The notes beneath the pieces were generated by a model. That model saw nothing but the letters and a program-made list of their open reading frames with translations, was not told where the DNA came from and searched no databases. From positions 33,022-97,021 of the forward strand of contig NZ_JAIVEM010000014.1 of the NCBI RefSeq assembly GCF_020404765.1: a stretch of DNA of 64,000 bases, in the 5' to 3' direction. This DNA comes from Paenibacillus sp. BJ-4 (GTDB lineage Bacteria; Bacillota; Bacilli; Paenibacillales; Paenibacillaceae). This document shows positions 16,771 through 25,761 of this stretch, piece by piece (the first letter of the stretch is position 1; each line of letters starts with the position of its first letter). The translations under genes and the position numbers were made by a program.

Positions 16771-17733
16771 ATGAATTTTCATCAGCTGCACATCTTTTAT
16801 ACGGTAGCCGAGCGGGGAAGCTTCTCGGCGGCGGCGCAAGCGCTGCATATGACGCAACCTGCCGTAACCATGCAAATTCAGGCTTTGGAGGATTATTTTG
16901 GAACAAAGCTGCTACACCGATCGACTAAAAAAATCGAGCTTTCGGAAGCAGGAGCGACATTACTGCCTTTTGCTAAAAAAAGCATGCAACTCATCCGGGA
17001 AGCAGGCGATGCGATGTCTGCTTTTACTCACATGCTGGAGGGAAGATTGCATATTGGTGCCAGCCTTACGATTGGAGAGTATATTGTGCCAAGAATGTTG
17101 GGGCCGTTTGGTCAGGAGTACCCTCACATACGTATGGCGATGAATGTGATGAATACGACTCAAATTATGGATGACATACTAAAGCATCAGTTGAATTTAG
17201 GGCTAGTCGAGGCACCGGTCCAGCATCCGGATATCGTGGTGGAGCCTGTGATGCAGGACGAGCTGAAACTAATTGTTCCTTCGGGACATGTACTGGCGAA
17301 GGCTAAAAAAGTGGTACTGGAGGATGTGTTTAAGCATCCTTTTATAGCCAGAGAAAAAGGATCTGGTACACGTCAGGTCATAGAGGACGGACTGAAAAGT
17401 AGTGGTGCGGATGCCTCCCGGCTTGCTATCGTTATGGAAATGGGCAGCACAGGAGCGGTCAAATCGGCGGTAGAAGCTGGGCTCGGGATTACAATGCTGT
17501 CGCCTTCTTCAGTGAAGCATGAGGTTGCGCTCGGATTGTTGAAAATCGTAAATATTTCAGATATCACCTTCAAACGGGAATTTTATGCTATTCATCTGAA
17601 GTCGGCATTGCTGCCGATTCCGGTGGTGACCTTTCTGTCTTACTTGCGTCGTCACGATCAGGGTGGAGAGGTGTTCGGTGACCCGGTGGACGAGCATGCA
17701 GGGATGAAAGAGGAGGAGGAGGAGGACGTGTAA
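16771..17733 (+). CDS. LysR-family transcriptional regulator
   Basis: 320-residue LysR-type regulator. The N-terminal winged HTH (residues 1-60) reads MNFHQLHIFYTVAERGSFSA and TQPAVTMQIQALEDYFG. The effector-binding domain (~90-300) contains LRIGA-like LHIGASLTIGEYIVP and the EKGSGTRQVIED loop, which resembles the CysL/YwfK and YeiE group. The C-terminus ends in a run of Glu. AGGGCGG precedes the ATG. The stop overlaps the ATG of the next gene (TAATG), so translation of the PHP phosphoesterase is likely coupled. The effector is unknown. Confidence 0.93.
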   Translation: MNFHQLHIFYTVAERGSFSAAAQALHMTQPAVTMQIQALEDYFGTKLLHRSTKKIELSEAGATLLPFAKKSMQLIREAGDAMSAFTHMLEGRLHIGASLTIGEYIVPRMLGPFGQEYPHIRMAMNVMNTTQIMDDILKHQLNLGLVEAPVQHPDIVVEPVMQDELKLIVPSGHVLAKAKKVVLEDVFKHPFIAREKGSGTRQVIEDGLKSSGADASRLAIVMEMGSTGAVKSAVEAGLGITMLSPSSVKHEVALGLLKIVNISDITFKREFYAIHLKSALLPIPVVTFLSYLRRHDQGGEVFGDPVDEHAGMKEEEEEDV

Positions 17734-18602
17734 TGAAGGAGCAGACCCACTTGAAACGGTATGATTTGCACACACATACTCAAGCATCAGACGGTATGCA
17801 GCCACCTGCGGATAATGTTCGCTGGGCTAAGGAAAAAGGACTGGCGGGTGTGGCCATTACAGACCATGATACGGTGGCTGGGCTGGAGGAAGCTCTTGAA
17901 GAGGGGCGACGTACAGGAATTACCGTGATACCAGGTGTAGAAATCAGTACACGGGCTGGCGGCAAGGATATTCATATACTCGGCTATTATATGGATTACC
18001 GCAATCAAGAGTTTTTGGAGCGGTTAGAAAAGCTGCGTCAGGCGCGGGATACCCGCAATGATTTGATTTTGAGTCGATTGCGGAGTCTGGGCGTGGACAT
18101 CACCCTGGAAGAGGTGGTGGCTACGATGGGCAGACCGCTGGCACCGGATGAAAGCATTGGACGTCCGCATATGGCGGATACGCTGGTTCAAAAAGGATAT
18201 GCGAAGGATATGCGGGATGCATTTGACCGATATTTGGCAGAGGGAGCGCCCGGCTACGTGTCTGTGCCTCGTGTAGAGCCTGCGGAGGCTATAAGCTGGA
18301 TTCGTGAAGCAGGAGGAGTGCCTGTGGTAGCGCACCCCGGGTTGTACGGAGATGATGGGCTGGTTCGCTCCATCATAGAGGAAGCAAAGCCTGCGGGTTT
18401 GGAGGTACGACATTCGGACCATGATGCTGCGGCTGAGAGTCGATATGCCGCAATGGCGGCGCACTACGGGCTTATCGCGACTGGCGGATCGGATTTTCAC
18501 GGCGCACGCCAAGGTATTATTTTCCACGGTGATCTGGGCAGTCGTAGTGTGAATGATCAGGTCGTCAAGCAATTGAGGAAGGCTACCGCTGAACAAAAGT
18601 AA
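17733..18602 (+). CDS. PHP-domain phosphoesterase (TrpH/YciV-like)
   Basis: 289 residues. Metal-binding PHP motifs are clear: YDLHTHTQASDG near residue 10, ITDHDTVAG near 42, PGVEIST near 66, the middle GRPHMAD, VAHPGLYG near 195, and GGSDFHG near 250. Members with this layout hydrolyse 3',5'-bisphosphate nucleotides and trim RNA 5' ends (RNase AM); the exact substrate here is not known. Translationally coupled to the upstream LysR gene by a 1-base overlap. A weak terminator lies between it and convergent rqcH. Confidence 0.9.
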   Translation: MKEQTHLKRYDLHTHTQASDGMQPPADNVRWAKEKGLAGVAITDHDTVAGLEEALEEGRRTGITVIPGVEISTRAGGKDIHILGYYMDYRNQEFLERLEKLRQARDTRNDLILSRLRSLGVDITLEEVVATMGRPLAPDESIGRPHMADTLVQKGYAKDMRDAFDRYLAEGAPGYVSVPRVEPAEAISWIREAGGVPVVAHPGLYGDDGLVRSIIEEAKPAGLEVRHSDHDAAAESRYAAMAAHYGLIATGGSDFHGARQGIIFHGDLGSRSVNDQVVKQLRKATAEQK

Positions 18603-18606
18603 AGGA

Positions 18607-18669
18607 AAAGCCCCTGCCTCATGGATGGAACACTTGAAGTGTACCCGACATAAGACAAGGGTTTTTTTG
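18607..18669. terminator. Possible terminator between PHP gene and rqcH
   Basis: AAA-CCC-TG arms near 18608 pair imperfectly with CA-GGG-TTT near 18655, followed by T7. An inner ACACTT/AAGTGT hairpin sits between them. Confidence 0.35.
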
Positions 18670-18691
18670 TGATTTCATACGCTAGTGATAT

Positions 18692-20437
18692 TTAGCTGTT
18701 TTTGATACGATTGGGCAGCGATTTGACCAGTTCTTCATCTGGGGTGATAAAGAGCGTGCGCTGATGATCATAGATGACAAAGCCCGGTTTGGCTCCGTTC
18801 GGCTTACGCACATGCCGAATCAAGGTGGCGTCTACAGGCACGCTGCTGGACTGTTTGGCCTGGCTAAAGTAGGCAGCGAGCTGAGCTGCCTCCTCCAACG
18901 TAGCATCCCCGAATTGCTCAGCACGAATTACAACGTGTGACCCTGGAATATCCTTGGTATGCAGCCAGGTGTCATTTGGCCCGGCCAGTCGGTTTGTGAC
19001 ATATTCATTCTGCAGGTTGTTTTTGCCGACCAGTAGCTCAATACCTTCGGATGACGTATAAACGTGCAAGGTAGGACGGTCATTTTTCTTCTTTTTCTTC
19101 CCTTTTTTAACCCGGTCTCTGAGATATCCCTGCTGTACCAGTTCTTCACGTATTTCTTCAATGTCGTTCATGGAGGCATGGGCTAACTGCTGAAGTAGAT
19201 TGTCCATATACTTGATTTCTTCGTGTGTTTTCTCCAATTGTTCGTCTATAACAGCCAGACTGTTTTTATATTTGTTGTACTTTTTAAAATACCGTTGTGC
19301 ATTATCCGATGGGCCCAGTAACGGGTCTAGCGGAATCGTTACCTGACTCTGTTCCTCATCATAAAAATTGGTAAGCGTTACTTCTTTGTCGCCCTTTTTT
19401 ACTTCATGCAGTGAAGCGAACAGCAACTCCCCGTAAATACGAAATTGATCGGCATCATCCGCCTCGGCCAAATCCTGATGAAGATAGTCGAGCTTTTTGA
19501 CATTTTTGCTTCGCTCATTTTGCAGAAAACGCAGCAGGTCGCTGACCTTTTGCTTGACCGTATCCCTTTCTGCTTTTTCACCGAAAAAATCCTCCATACA
19601 TTTACTAATCGTAGCGTATTCCTTGCGCTCTCCCTGAATCAATGTAAGAGGAACGACTGAAAATATGGCTTTTTCCTGTGCGTTCAAGCCGGATACTGGC
19701 TGAAAACGATGATTCCGCACGTCATCCATCATGTGACTGAATGTACTCCATAGCTGACGATGATCGTCATCAGATGCTTTGTTGGATACTCGGGTCAGTA
19801 TTTCCTCCGCAATGAGGGGACTGAGTCCGGTAAAAGTATTCACCATCCAGCGTTTTGGCGCTTCTCCGGCCTCAATAGCTGTTTGATACAAGGAGGCGAA
19901 GGAGGCTTCCTCCGTTTCCAGCGGATTCAGCTTGTTTTGTTCAGGAGGCTCCGTATATTGAAAGCCTGGCATAATGACCCGATAGCTGCTAATCGATGGT
20001 GTGACATGATGGATGCCGTCCAATATAACGCCTGTTTCCGGGTCAAGCAAAATAATATTGCTGTGCCTGCCCATCAGCTCAATGATAATCCGCTTGAGTG
20101 AAACATCTCCGAGTTCGTCGCGCTGACGCACATCCATGTGAATGATGCGTTCCATACCCACCTGAGTAATTTTCTCGATGATGCCTCCTTCACAATGCTT
20201 GCGAAGAAGCATGCAAAACATAGGTGCTTCTGTCGGATTGAGAAAGCTTTGTTCTGTAAAATGTACACGCGGGAATGTCGGATTAGCCGACAGCAGCAGC
20301 TTTATGCTGCCGCCTTGTGCCCGCATATTCAGCACCATATCGTGATCGTTTGGCTGATGTATTTTGTTAATGCGCCCGCCCCGAATGCTTTGCAGCTCGT
20401 GTACGATAGCGCGGGTTACAATTCCGTCCAATGCCAT
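18692..20437 (-). CDS. rqcH: RqcH, Rqc2-type ribosome quality-control factor (NFACT/FbpA family)
   Basis: Binds 50S subunits carrying stalled peptidyl-tRNA and recruits tRNA-Ala to add C-terminal Ala tails. 581 residues from the ATG at 20437, chosen because AAAGGAG precedes it. NFACT-N (~1-250) begins MALDGIVTRAIVHELQ and includes GRINKIHQP. Coiled coils (~270-430) follow. NFACT-R (~445-560) contains DTWLHTKDIPGSHVVIR and VRKPNGAKPGFVIY. At the position of the catalytic Asp-Arg pair of Rqc2/RqcH I read Glu-Arg (about residues 96-97), a conservative change. Older annotations call it fibronectin-binding protein. It corresponds to yloA, divergent from the yloB-like ATPase gene. Confidence 0.95.
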   Translation of the reverse strand: MALDGIVTRAIVHELQSIRGGRINKIHQPNDHDMVLNMRAQGGSIKLLLSANPTFPRVHFTEQSFLNPTEAPMFCMLLRKHCEGGIIEKITQVGMERIIHMDVRQRDELGDVSLKRIIIELMGRHSNIILLDPETGVILDGIHHVTPSISSYRVIMPGFQYTEPPEQNKLNPLETEEASFASLYQTAIEAGEAPKRWMVNTFTGLSPLIAEEILTRVSNKASDDDHRQLWSTFSHMMDDVRNHRFQPVSGLNAQEKAIFSVVPLTLIQGERKEYATISKCMEDFFGEKAERDTVKQKVSDLLRFLQNERSKNVKKLDYLHQDLAEADDADQFRIYGELLFASLHEVKKGDKEVTLTNFYDEEQSQVTIPLDPLLGPSDNAQRYFKKYNKYKNSLAVIDEQLEKTHEEIKYMDNLLQQLAHASMNDIEEIREELVQQGYLRDRVKKGKKKKKNDRPTLHVYTSSEGIELLVGKNNLQNEYVTNRLAGPNDTWLHTKDIPGSHVVIRAEQFGDATLEEAAQLAAYFSQAKQSSSVPVDATLIRHVRKPNGAKPGFVIYDHQRTLFITPDEELVKSLPNRIKNS

Positions 20438-20666
20438 AATGTATGTTCTCCTTTGAAGCCAATATATTTTTGCCTTCCTACTATGATACATAAATTTGGG
20501 ACAAAACTTAAGCGGCTTTGTGATATTTCAGGCCCTGTCCGAATAGATTGAATCTAGAAAGTCTGTCCAGCTTATCAGCAATCGCGGCACAAAATGTAAT
20601 AACGGGCAGCCATCCTAGGCACAACCGACGGAAACGGACTATCTGACCGGGAGGGAATTGGGGAGA

Positions 20667-23465
20667 ATGGAACAAGCACATTGGCATCAATTAAGCAATG
20701 AACAGCTTTCAACAAGTCTGGAAGTCGACCCGAAGCAGGGTCTTTTGGAGGAACAGATTGCACAGCGTAGAGAAAGGGCAGGGTGGAATGAGCTTAGCGA
20801 GGGGAAGCGTGTTTCGGCTTTCCTGCTGCTGCTCAACCAGTTCAAGGATTTTATGATGCTCGTATTGATGGGGGCAACCCTGATCTCCGGCCTGCTCGGT
20901 GAATATTTGGACGCGATTACCATTATTGCTATTGTGGTGTTGAATGGGATTCTCGGCTTTGTGCAGGAATTTAGAGCAGAGCGTTCGTTGCGGGCTTTGA
21001 GACAGCTGTCGGCTCCAACCGCCAAAGTATTGCGGGGCGGCAAACGGGTGCAGATTCAAGCCAGAGAGCTGGTGCCGGGTGATATCGTCCTGCTGGAAAG
21101 TGGTGATCGTATTCCCGCCGATGTAAGATGGCTGAGTACGAACGGCTGTGATGTGGAGGAATCCGCCTTGACCGGTGAATCGGTTCCGGTAAGTAAGCAT
21201 TGCCGTCCTATTCATGCCGCCGAGGTACCGCTCGGGGATCAAAAAAACATCGGATTCATGGGTACCATGATGACCAGAGGCACAGCGCAGGGCATCGTTA
21301 TTCGTACAGGCATGAGTACGGAAATGGGCAAAATCGCAGACCTGATCGAAAATACGGAGTCGCAGGAGACACCGTTGCAGCACAGGTTGGAGCAATTGGG
21401 GAAAATATTGATCATCGTAGCGCTGGCGCTAACGGTGCTCGTTGTCGTAGCAGGCATATTGCATGGTCAGCCAGCCATGAGCATGTTCCTGGCCGGTGTG
21501 AGCTTGGCTGTGGCAGCTATACCGGAAGGGTTGCCCGCGATTGTAACCATTGCACTCGCTTTGGGGGTACAGCGTATGATCAAACGCAAGGCAATTGTGC
21601 GAAAGCTGCCTTCCGTTGAGACGCTCGGCTGTGCGTCTGTCATCTGCTCCGATAAAACCGGTACGCTGACCCAAAATAAGATGACGGTTACCAAGATATG
21701 GCTGGATGGTCGTTTCTGGGGAGTTACGGGGGAGGGCTATGATCCACACGGTCATATCATGGACAGAGATCTTCCTGCCGACCTTAAAAACGGACAATCA
21801 TTGCGTAGGCTGCTGCAAGCCAGTGTACTTTGTAACAATGCGGAAATTGTTCAAGTCGACATCGATGAGCTGCGCGCGAGAAAAAAGACCAAAGAACCGA
21901 CGCCGTCCGCCGTTTGGGAGCTGAAGGGCGACCCGACGGAGGGAGCGCTTGTCACGTTGGCTGCCAAGGGCGGAGTCACCCGACAAGCCTTGTATGAACT
22001 GTATACACGGGAACGCGAATTTCCTTTTGACTCGGAGCGGAAGCGGATGTCGGTGCTCGTGCGCCATCAGGGAGGGCACATTGTCTTTACCAAAGGTGCG
22101 CCGGATGTACTGCTTGGCCAGTGCTCTTATATTTTATGGGAAGGAAATGTCGTTCCCTTGACGGGTACGCTGCGCCAAAAAGTAATGGCAGCCAACGAAG
22201 GTATGGCATCAGAGGCGCTGCGTGTACTTGGCGTCGCATACCGTGATATCCGCTCCCATGAGCATGTCTCCACGGTCGAAGAGGCCGAAGCACAGCTGAT
22301 CTTTATCGGCTTGACCGGCATGATTGATCCGCCGCGCCGCGAGGCTCGCGAGGCTATCGGCAGGTGCCGCCGTGCCGGCATTCGCACCGTGATGATTACG
22401 GGTGATCACGGCACAACTGCTGAGGCCATTGCCCAGCAGCTCGGCATTTTCCAGCGCGGCTCACATGTGCTGACGGGACAGCAATTATCTGCGATGGATG
22501 ATGCGGCGCTGGACAAAGCCGTTGACAGCGTATCTGTATATGCGCGTGTGTCGCCGGAGCACAAGCTACGCATCGTCAAATCGCTGCAAAGACGCGGACA
22601 TGTCGTAGCTATGACCGGGGATGGCGTAAATGATGCACCGGCAATCAAGGCGTCGGATATCGGTATTGCAATGGGCATGACGGGAACCGATGTGACCAAA
22701 GAAGCAGCTGCGCTTGTGCTGAGCGACGATAATTTCTCGACGATTGTGGCGGCGATTGAGGAAGGACGGAATATTTACGAGAACATTCGTAAATTTATCC
22801 GTTATCTGCTTGCCTCCAACGTTGGCGAAATTTTGACGATGTTTTTCGCAATGATGGCCGGGCTGCCGCTGCCACTGCTTCCGATCCAGATTTTATGGGT
22901 CAATCTGGTAACTGATGGCCTTCCAGCGATGGCTCTGGGTGTGGATCAGCCGGAAAAGGATCTCATGGAGCACAAGCCACGCGGTGCAAAGGAAAATATT
23001 TTTGCCCGTCGACTGGGCTGGAAAATCATTAGTCGCGGACTGTTAATCGGCTTATGTACACTTGCTGCCTTCTGGCTGACATTACGCATTGCACCGGATG
23101 ACGCAGGACAACTGGTTAAAGCACAGTCGGTTGCCTTTGCCACGCTGGTGCTGGCACAGTTAATTCATGTATTCGATTGCCGCAGTTCCCGTTCTGTTTT
23201 CCACCGCAATCCGTTTCAGAACAGCTATCTCGTACTTGCCGTGCTGTCATCCATAGTACTGATGCTGGTGGTCATGTACGTGCCTATGCTGCAACCTATT
23301 TTCAAAACAGTGCCGCTGGGATTGCGTGAATGGGCGCTTTCGATCGTCGCAGCCGGGATTCCGACTTTCCTGATGGGGGCGGGAAGCGTATGGGGCGGTA
23401 GACGCAACCGTCGTCGTGGCGGAAATACCCGTTTTTCGACGGGACGTACGAAGTTTTCAGCCTAG
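20667..23465 (+). CDS. P-type cation-transporting ATPase, Ca2+ (SERCA/YloB) type
   Basis: P2-type ATPase, probably Ca2+ export. 932 residues. N-terminal cation-ATPase domain [11 protein letters not shown] domain [11 protein letters not shown] near residue 175; M4 motif IPEGLPAIV; phosphorylation site [13 protein letters not shown] near 330; ATP-binding [10 protein letters not shown]; hinge [12 protein letters not shown] near 650; M5-M6 region with NVGEILTM and [17 protein letters not shown]. About ten membrane segments. The ATG at 20667 is preferred over an in-frame TTG at 20658, which sits too close to its GGGAGGG. Corresponds to yloB beside yloA in B. subtilis. Confidence 0.94.
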   Translation: MEQAHWHQLSNEQLSTSLEVDPKQGLLEEQIAQRRERAGWNELSEGKRVSAFLLLLNQFKDFMMLVLMGATLISGLLGEYLDAITIIAIVVLNGILGFVQEFRAERSLRALRQLSAPTAKVLRGGKRVQIQARELVPGDIVLLESGDRIPADVRWLSTNGCDVEESALTGESVPVSKHCRPIHAAEVPLGDQKNIGFMGTMMTRGTAQGIVIRTGMSTEMGKIADLIENTESQETPLQHRLEQLGKILIIVALALTVLVVVAGILHGQPAMSMFLAGVSLAVAAIPEGLPAIVTIALALGVQRMIKRKAIVRKLPSVETLGCASVICSDKTGTLTQNKMTVTKIWLDGRFWGVTGEGYDPHGHIMDRDLPADLKNGQSLRRLLQASVLCNNAEIVQVDIDELRARKKTKEPTPSAVWELKGDPTEGALVTLAAKGGVTRQALYELYTREREFPFDSERKRMSVLVRHQGGHIVFTKGAPDVLLGQCSYILWEGNVVPLTGTLRQKVMAANEGMASEALRVLGVAYRDIRSHEHVSTVEEAEAQLIFIGLTGMIDPPRREAREAIGRCRRAGIRTVMITGDHGTTAEAIAQQLGIFQRGSHVLTGQQLSAMDDAALDKAVDSVSVYARVSPEHKLRIVKSLQRRGHVVAMTGDGVNDAPAIKASDIGIAMGMTGTDVTKEAAALVLSDDNFSTIVAAIEEGRNIYENIRKFIRYLLASNVGEILTMFFAMMAGLPLPLLPIQILWVNLVTDGLPAMALGVDQPEKDLMEHKPRGAKENIFARRLGWKIISRGLLIGLCTLAAFWLTLRIAPDDAGQLVKAQSVAFATLVLAQLIHVFDCRSSRSVFHRNPFQNSYLVLAVLSSIVLMLVVMYVPMLQPIFKTVPLGLREWALSIVAAGIPTFLMGAGSVWGGRRNRRRGGNTRFSTGRTKFSA

Positions 23466-23572
23466 CATCCAGGTTAGGTAATCACATGGCTTTCCCGCTT
23501 TTGCCCTGTATGCTATCATGGAATAAAGCTTTATGAAGAGCATGAGATCAGCAGCAACGGCGGAGGGAAGCT

Positions 23573-24406
23573 ATGGAATTCACAAAAATGCACGGCTTGG
23601 GTAATGATTTTATCGTTTGGTTTGGACATCAGGAATTGCCGTCAGACGCTTCAGAATTGGCTGTTCGGCTATGTGATCGACATTTTGGTGTTGGTGCTGA
23701 CGGTCTGGTATATATATTGCCTTCAGAAAAAGCCGATTTCCGCATGCGCATCATTAATTCGGACGGATCGGAGGCAGAGCAATGCGGTAATGCTATCCGC
23801 TGTGCAGCCAAATATGTATATGACCGCAAGCATATCAGCCGTGAGCGGATTACGATCGAGACGCTGGGTGCAGGTGTGCAGCAGGTCGAACTAACTGTAG
23901 AGAACGGACTTGTACGCATGGTAAAAGTAGACATGGGAGAGCCGATTCTGGAGGGCTTGAAAATTCCGACTACGCTGGATCTGGACCGTGTAATTCATGA
24001 GTCCATCGAAGCTGGAGGAAGCGGTTTTCGTTTTACGGCTGTATCCATGGGCAATCCGCATTGTGTCATCTATGTTGAAAATGCACCTGGCTTTGAACTG
24101 GAGGCCTGGGGACCGAAGCTGGAAAGCCATCCGCTATTTCCTAAAAAGACTAATGTTGAGTTCGCTACGGTGCGAAGTCGGGATCACATAGAGATGCGAG
24201 TATGGGAACGGGGAGCCGGCCCTACGCTAGCTTGCGGAACCGGGGCCTGTGCCACACTCGTGGCTTCTGTACTCAACGGATATAGTGACCGACGCGCCAT
24301 TGTAAGTCTGAAGGGCGGCGATCTGGATATCGAATGGAACGAGGACGACAATCACGTGTATATGACAGGCCCGGCTGAAATTGTGTATGATGGTCGTCTG
24401 TCCTGA
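23573..24406 (+). CDS. dapF: Diaminopimelate epimerase
   Basis: Interconverts LL- and meso-diaminopimelate in lysine and peptidoglycan synthesis. 277 residues, normal length. The two catalytic cysteines appear in EQCGNAIRC (about residue 71) and TLACGTGACA (about residue 222). MEFTKMHGLGNDFIVW is the expected N-terminus and MTGPAEIVYDG the expected C-terminus. GGAGGGAAG lies before the ATG. It is inserted between the yloB-like gene and yloC compared with B. subtilis and ends at a terminator. Confidence 0.97.
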   Translation: MEFTKMHGLGNDFIVWFGHQELPSDASELAVRLCDRHFGVGADGLVYILPSEKADFRMRIINSDGSEAEQCGNAIRCAAKYVYDRKHISRERITIETLGAGVQQVELTVENGLVRMVKVDMGEPILEGLKIPTTLDLDRVIHESIEAGGSGFRFTAVSMGNPHCVIYVENAPGFELEAWGPKLESHPLFPKKTNVEFATVRSRDHIEMRVWERGAGPTLACGTGACATLVASVLNGYSDRRAIVSLKGGDLDIEWNEDDNHVYMTGPAEIVYDGRLS

Positions 24407-24465
24407 AATACATGGAGTATGGAAAAGAGCGTGCATTTGGTTTATGAATTGTATAAAAATGAGTG

Positions 24466-24496
24466 AAAAGGAGACCCTGTGAGGTCTTCTTTTTTG
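24466..24496 (+). terminator. Terminator after dapF
   Basis: AAGGAGACC/GGTCTTCTT stem (one G-U), CTGTGA loop, T6. Confidence 0.8.
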
Positions 24497-24521
24497 GTAT
24501 TTAGCAACATTCTGTCTTTTT

Positions 24522-24549
24522 TTGACGTCTGAACGATGTATAATATAAC
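24522..24549 (+). promoter_or_regulatory. Likely promoter of the secreted-protein gene
   Basis: TTGACG at 24522-24527 and TATAAC at 24544-24549, spacing 16. A perfect TATAAT overlaps at 24539 but has no well-placed -35. Confidence 0.5.
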
Positions 24550-24580
24550 AAATAAGAAAACAATAAGGAGGCCGTTCATA

Positions 24581-25606
24581 GTGCGGAAATTTCGTTGGAT
24601 TTCAGCAGTTGCAGCCCTTATATTTGTAGCCACCGCGCTTCCGGCTCATGCCGCTCCCCTCCCTGCTGCCGTGGACACGACGAGCAAGCAGGTTGGCTCG
24701 CTAACCCCAACTGTTGTGAACCGTCTGGAAAAGGCAGTACAGGAACTGATCGGTACGAAAACGCCATTTCAATTTGACGATGTGACGGATATGGGTAAAA
24801 CCTGGATTGTCGAAGGCGAATTGGAAGACGGAACAGCTACGTTCCAAACAGAATATAATAAGGAAAAGAATAGAGTGGATTCTACCACGGTACGGTATAA
24901 AATAAGCAGCATGGGCAAGGCGCTGGACGCGCCACTCAAGGCTAAAGTGCTGAATAGTGCCAAAGCGTTTGACCCCAAGCGCTCCATGCAATTTGAGGCT
25001 TTTTGGCGGGTTAAATCTCCTTACCAGTCCAACAACCCTTCGAATTACTGGGTATTTTGGGGCGCAGGAGAAAAGGCGTCCTCATTGTACGTTGATGTAG
25101 ATCGAGGTAACAGTATAACCATTAATGCAGACTACCCGTTGAAGCAGGTGGACCCTGTGTTGCTGAACCGGGCAACGAACACTTTTAAGCGTGTTAGCGG
25201 TCAGCGGATTACCGTACAGCATGCTTCACGCTTCAAGGACGAGGCCAAGGGGTTTTCTTATTGGTCGTTCGAGGATGCAAACGAGTCGAGTGAGGTCAAA
25301 ATCGGCGAGGCAACCGGCAAAGTGCTGGCAGTATCCACCTACGGGGTGGACTGGAATGATGACGCAGATTTCAAAAAATCGTTTGCCAATCCCAAATATA
25401 CCGCTTCAGAAGCTTTGAAACGGGTCAAGCCCAAGGTTCAGCTCTTATTTAATATCAACTTGTCAGGCTATAATGTGGGGATTCAAGGGAATCAGTATAC
25501 ATTTTCCACAAAGCAAAGGGGAACGGCTTCTATTGTGGCTAAGGTGAATAAAAAAGGAGCCTTTTACGCGTTCTCCCTTCAGGCTGCGAATGGGAAAATG
25601 CAATAA
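24581..25606 (+). CDS. Secreted protein of unknown function
   Basis: A 341-residue protein with a clear Sec signal peptide: RKFRW, hydrophobic ISAVAALIFVATAL, then cleavage after PAHA. The GTG at 24581 is chosen because AAGGAGG lies 10 bases before it and because it gives a normal signal peptide. The mature region has two alternating alpha/beta halves, each with an ALKRV or AVQEL type helix and strands, loosely like the PepSY/YcdB pattern. This is a guess from layout. It lies between two strong terminators and so is monocistronic. Confidence 0.8.
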   Translation: MRKFRWISAVAALIFVATALPAHAAPLPAAVDTTSKQVGSLTPTVVNRLEKAVQELIGTKTPFQFDDVTDMGKTWIVEGELEDGTATFQTEYNKEKNRVDSTTVRYKISSMGKALDAPLKAKVLNSAKAFDPKRSMQFEAFWRVKSPYQSNNPSNYWVFWGAGEKASSLYVDVDRGNSITINADYPLKQVDPVLLNRATNTFKRVSGQRITVQHASRFKDEAKGFSYWSFEDANESSEVKIGEATGKVLAVSTYGVDWNDDADFKKSFANPKYTASEALKRVKPKVQLLFNINLSGYNVGIQGNQYTFSTKQRGTASIVAKVNKKGAFYAFSLQAANGKMQ

Positions 25607-25635
25607 TTATAGTATAAAATAACAATTATAAATCA

Positions 25636-25687
25636 AGCTGCTTCACTCCTGGTCACATCATTTTGAGGAGTGAGGCGGCTTTTTTTG
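25636..25687 (+). terminator. Strong terminator
   Basis: 14-bp stem AGCTGCTTCACTCC/GGAGTGAGGCGGCT with two G-U pairs, 17-base loop, T7. Confidence 0.88.
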
Positions 25688-25761
25688 TTTTTTGGCTTAT
25701 GTTTGCAGTCTCTTTTATGTTACATTAATATGAAAATAAAGAGCGGGGTGGAGCGGAGGAT

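Noticed and set aside
20709..21395. Minus-strand 228-codon frame inside the P-type ATPase gene
   Set aside because: Antisense shadow; no domain or Shine-Dalgarno.
25688..25761. SAM riboswitch before the YitJ-type gene
   Set aside because: Only ~75 bases separate the previous terminator from the start; no S-box core seen.
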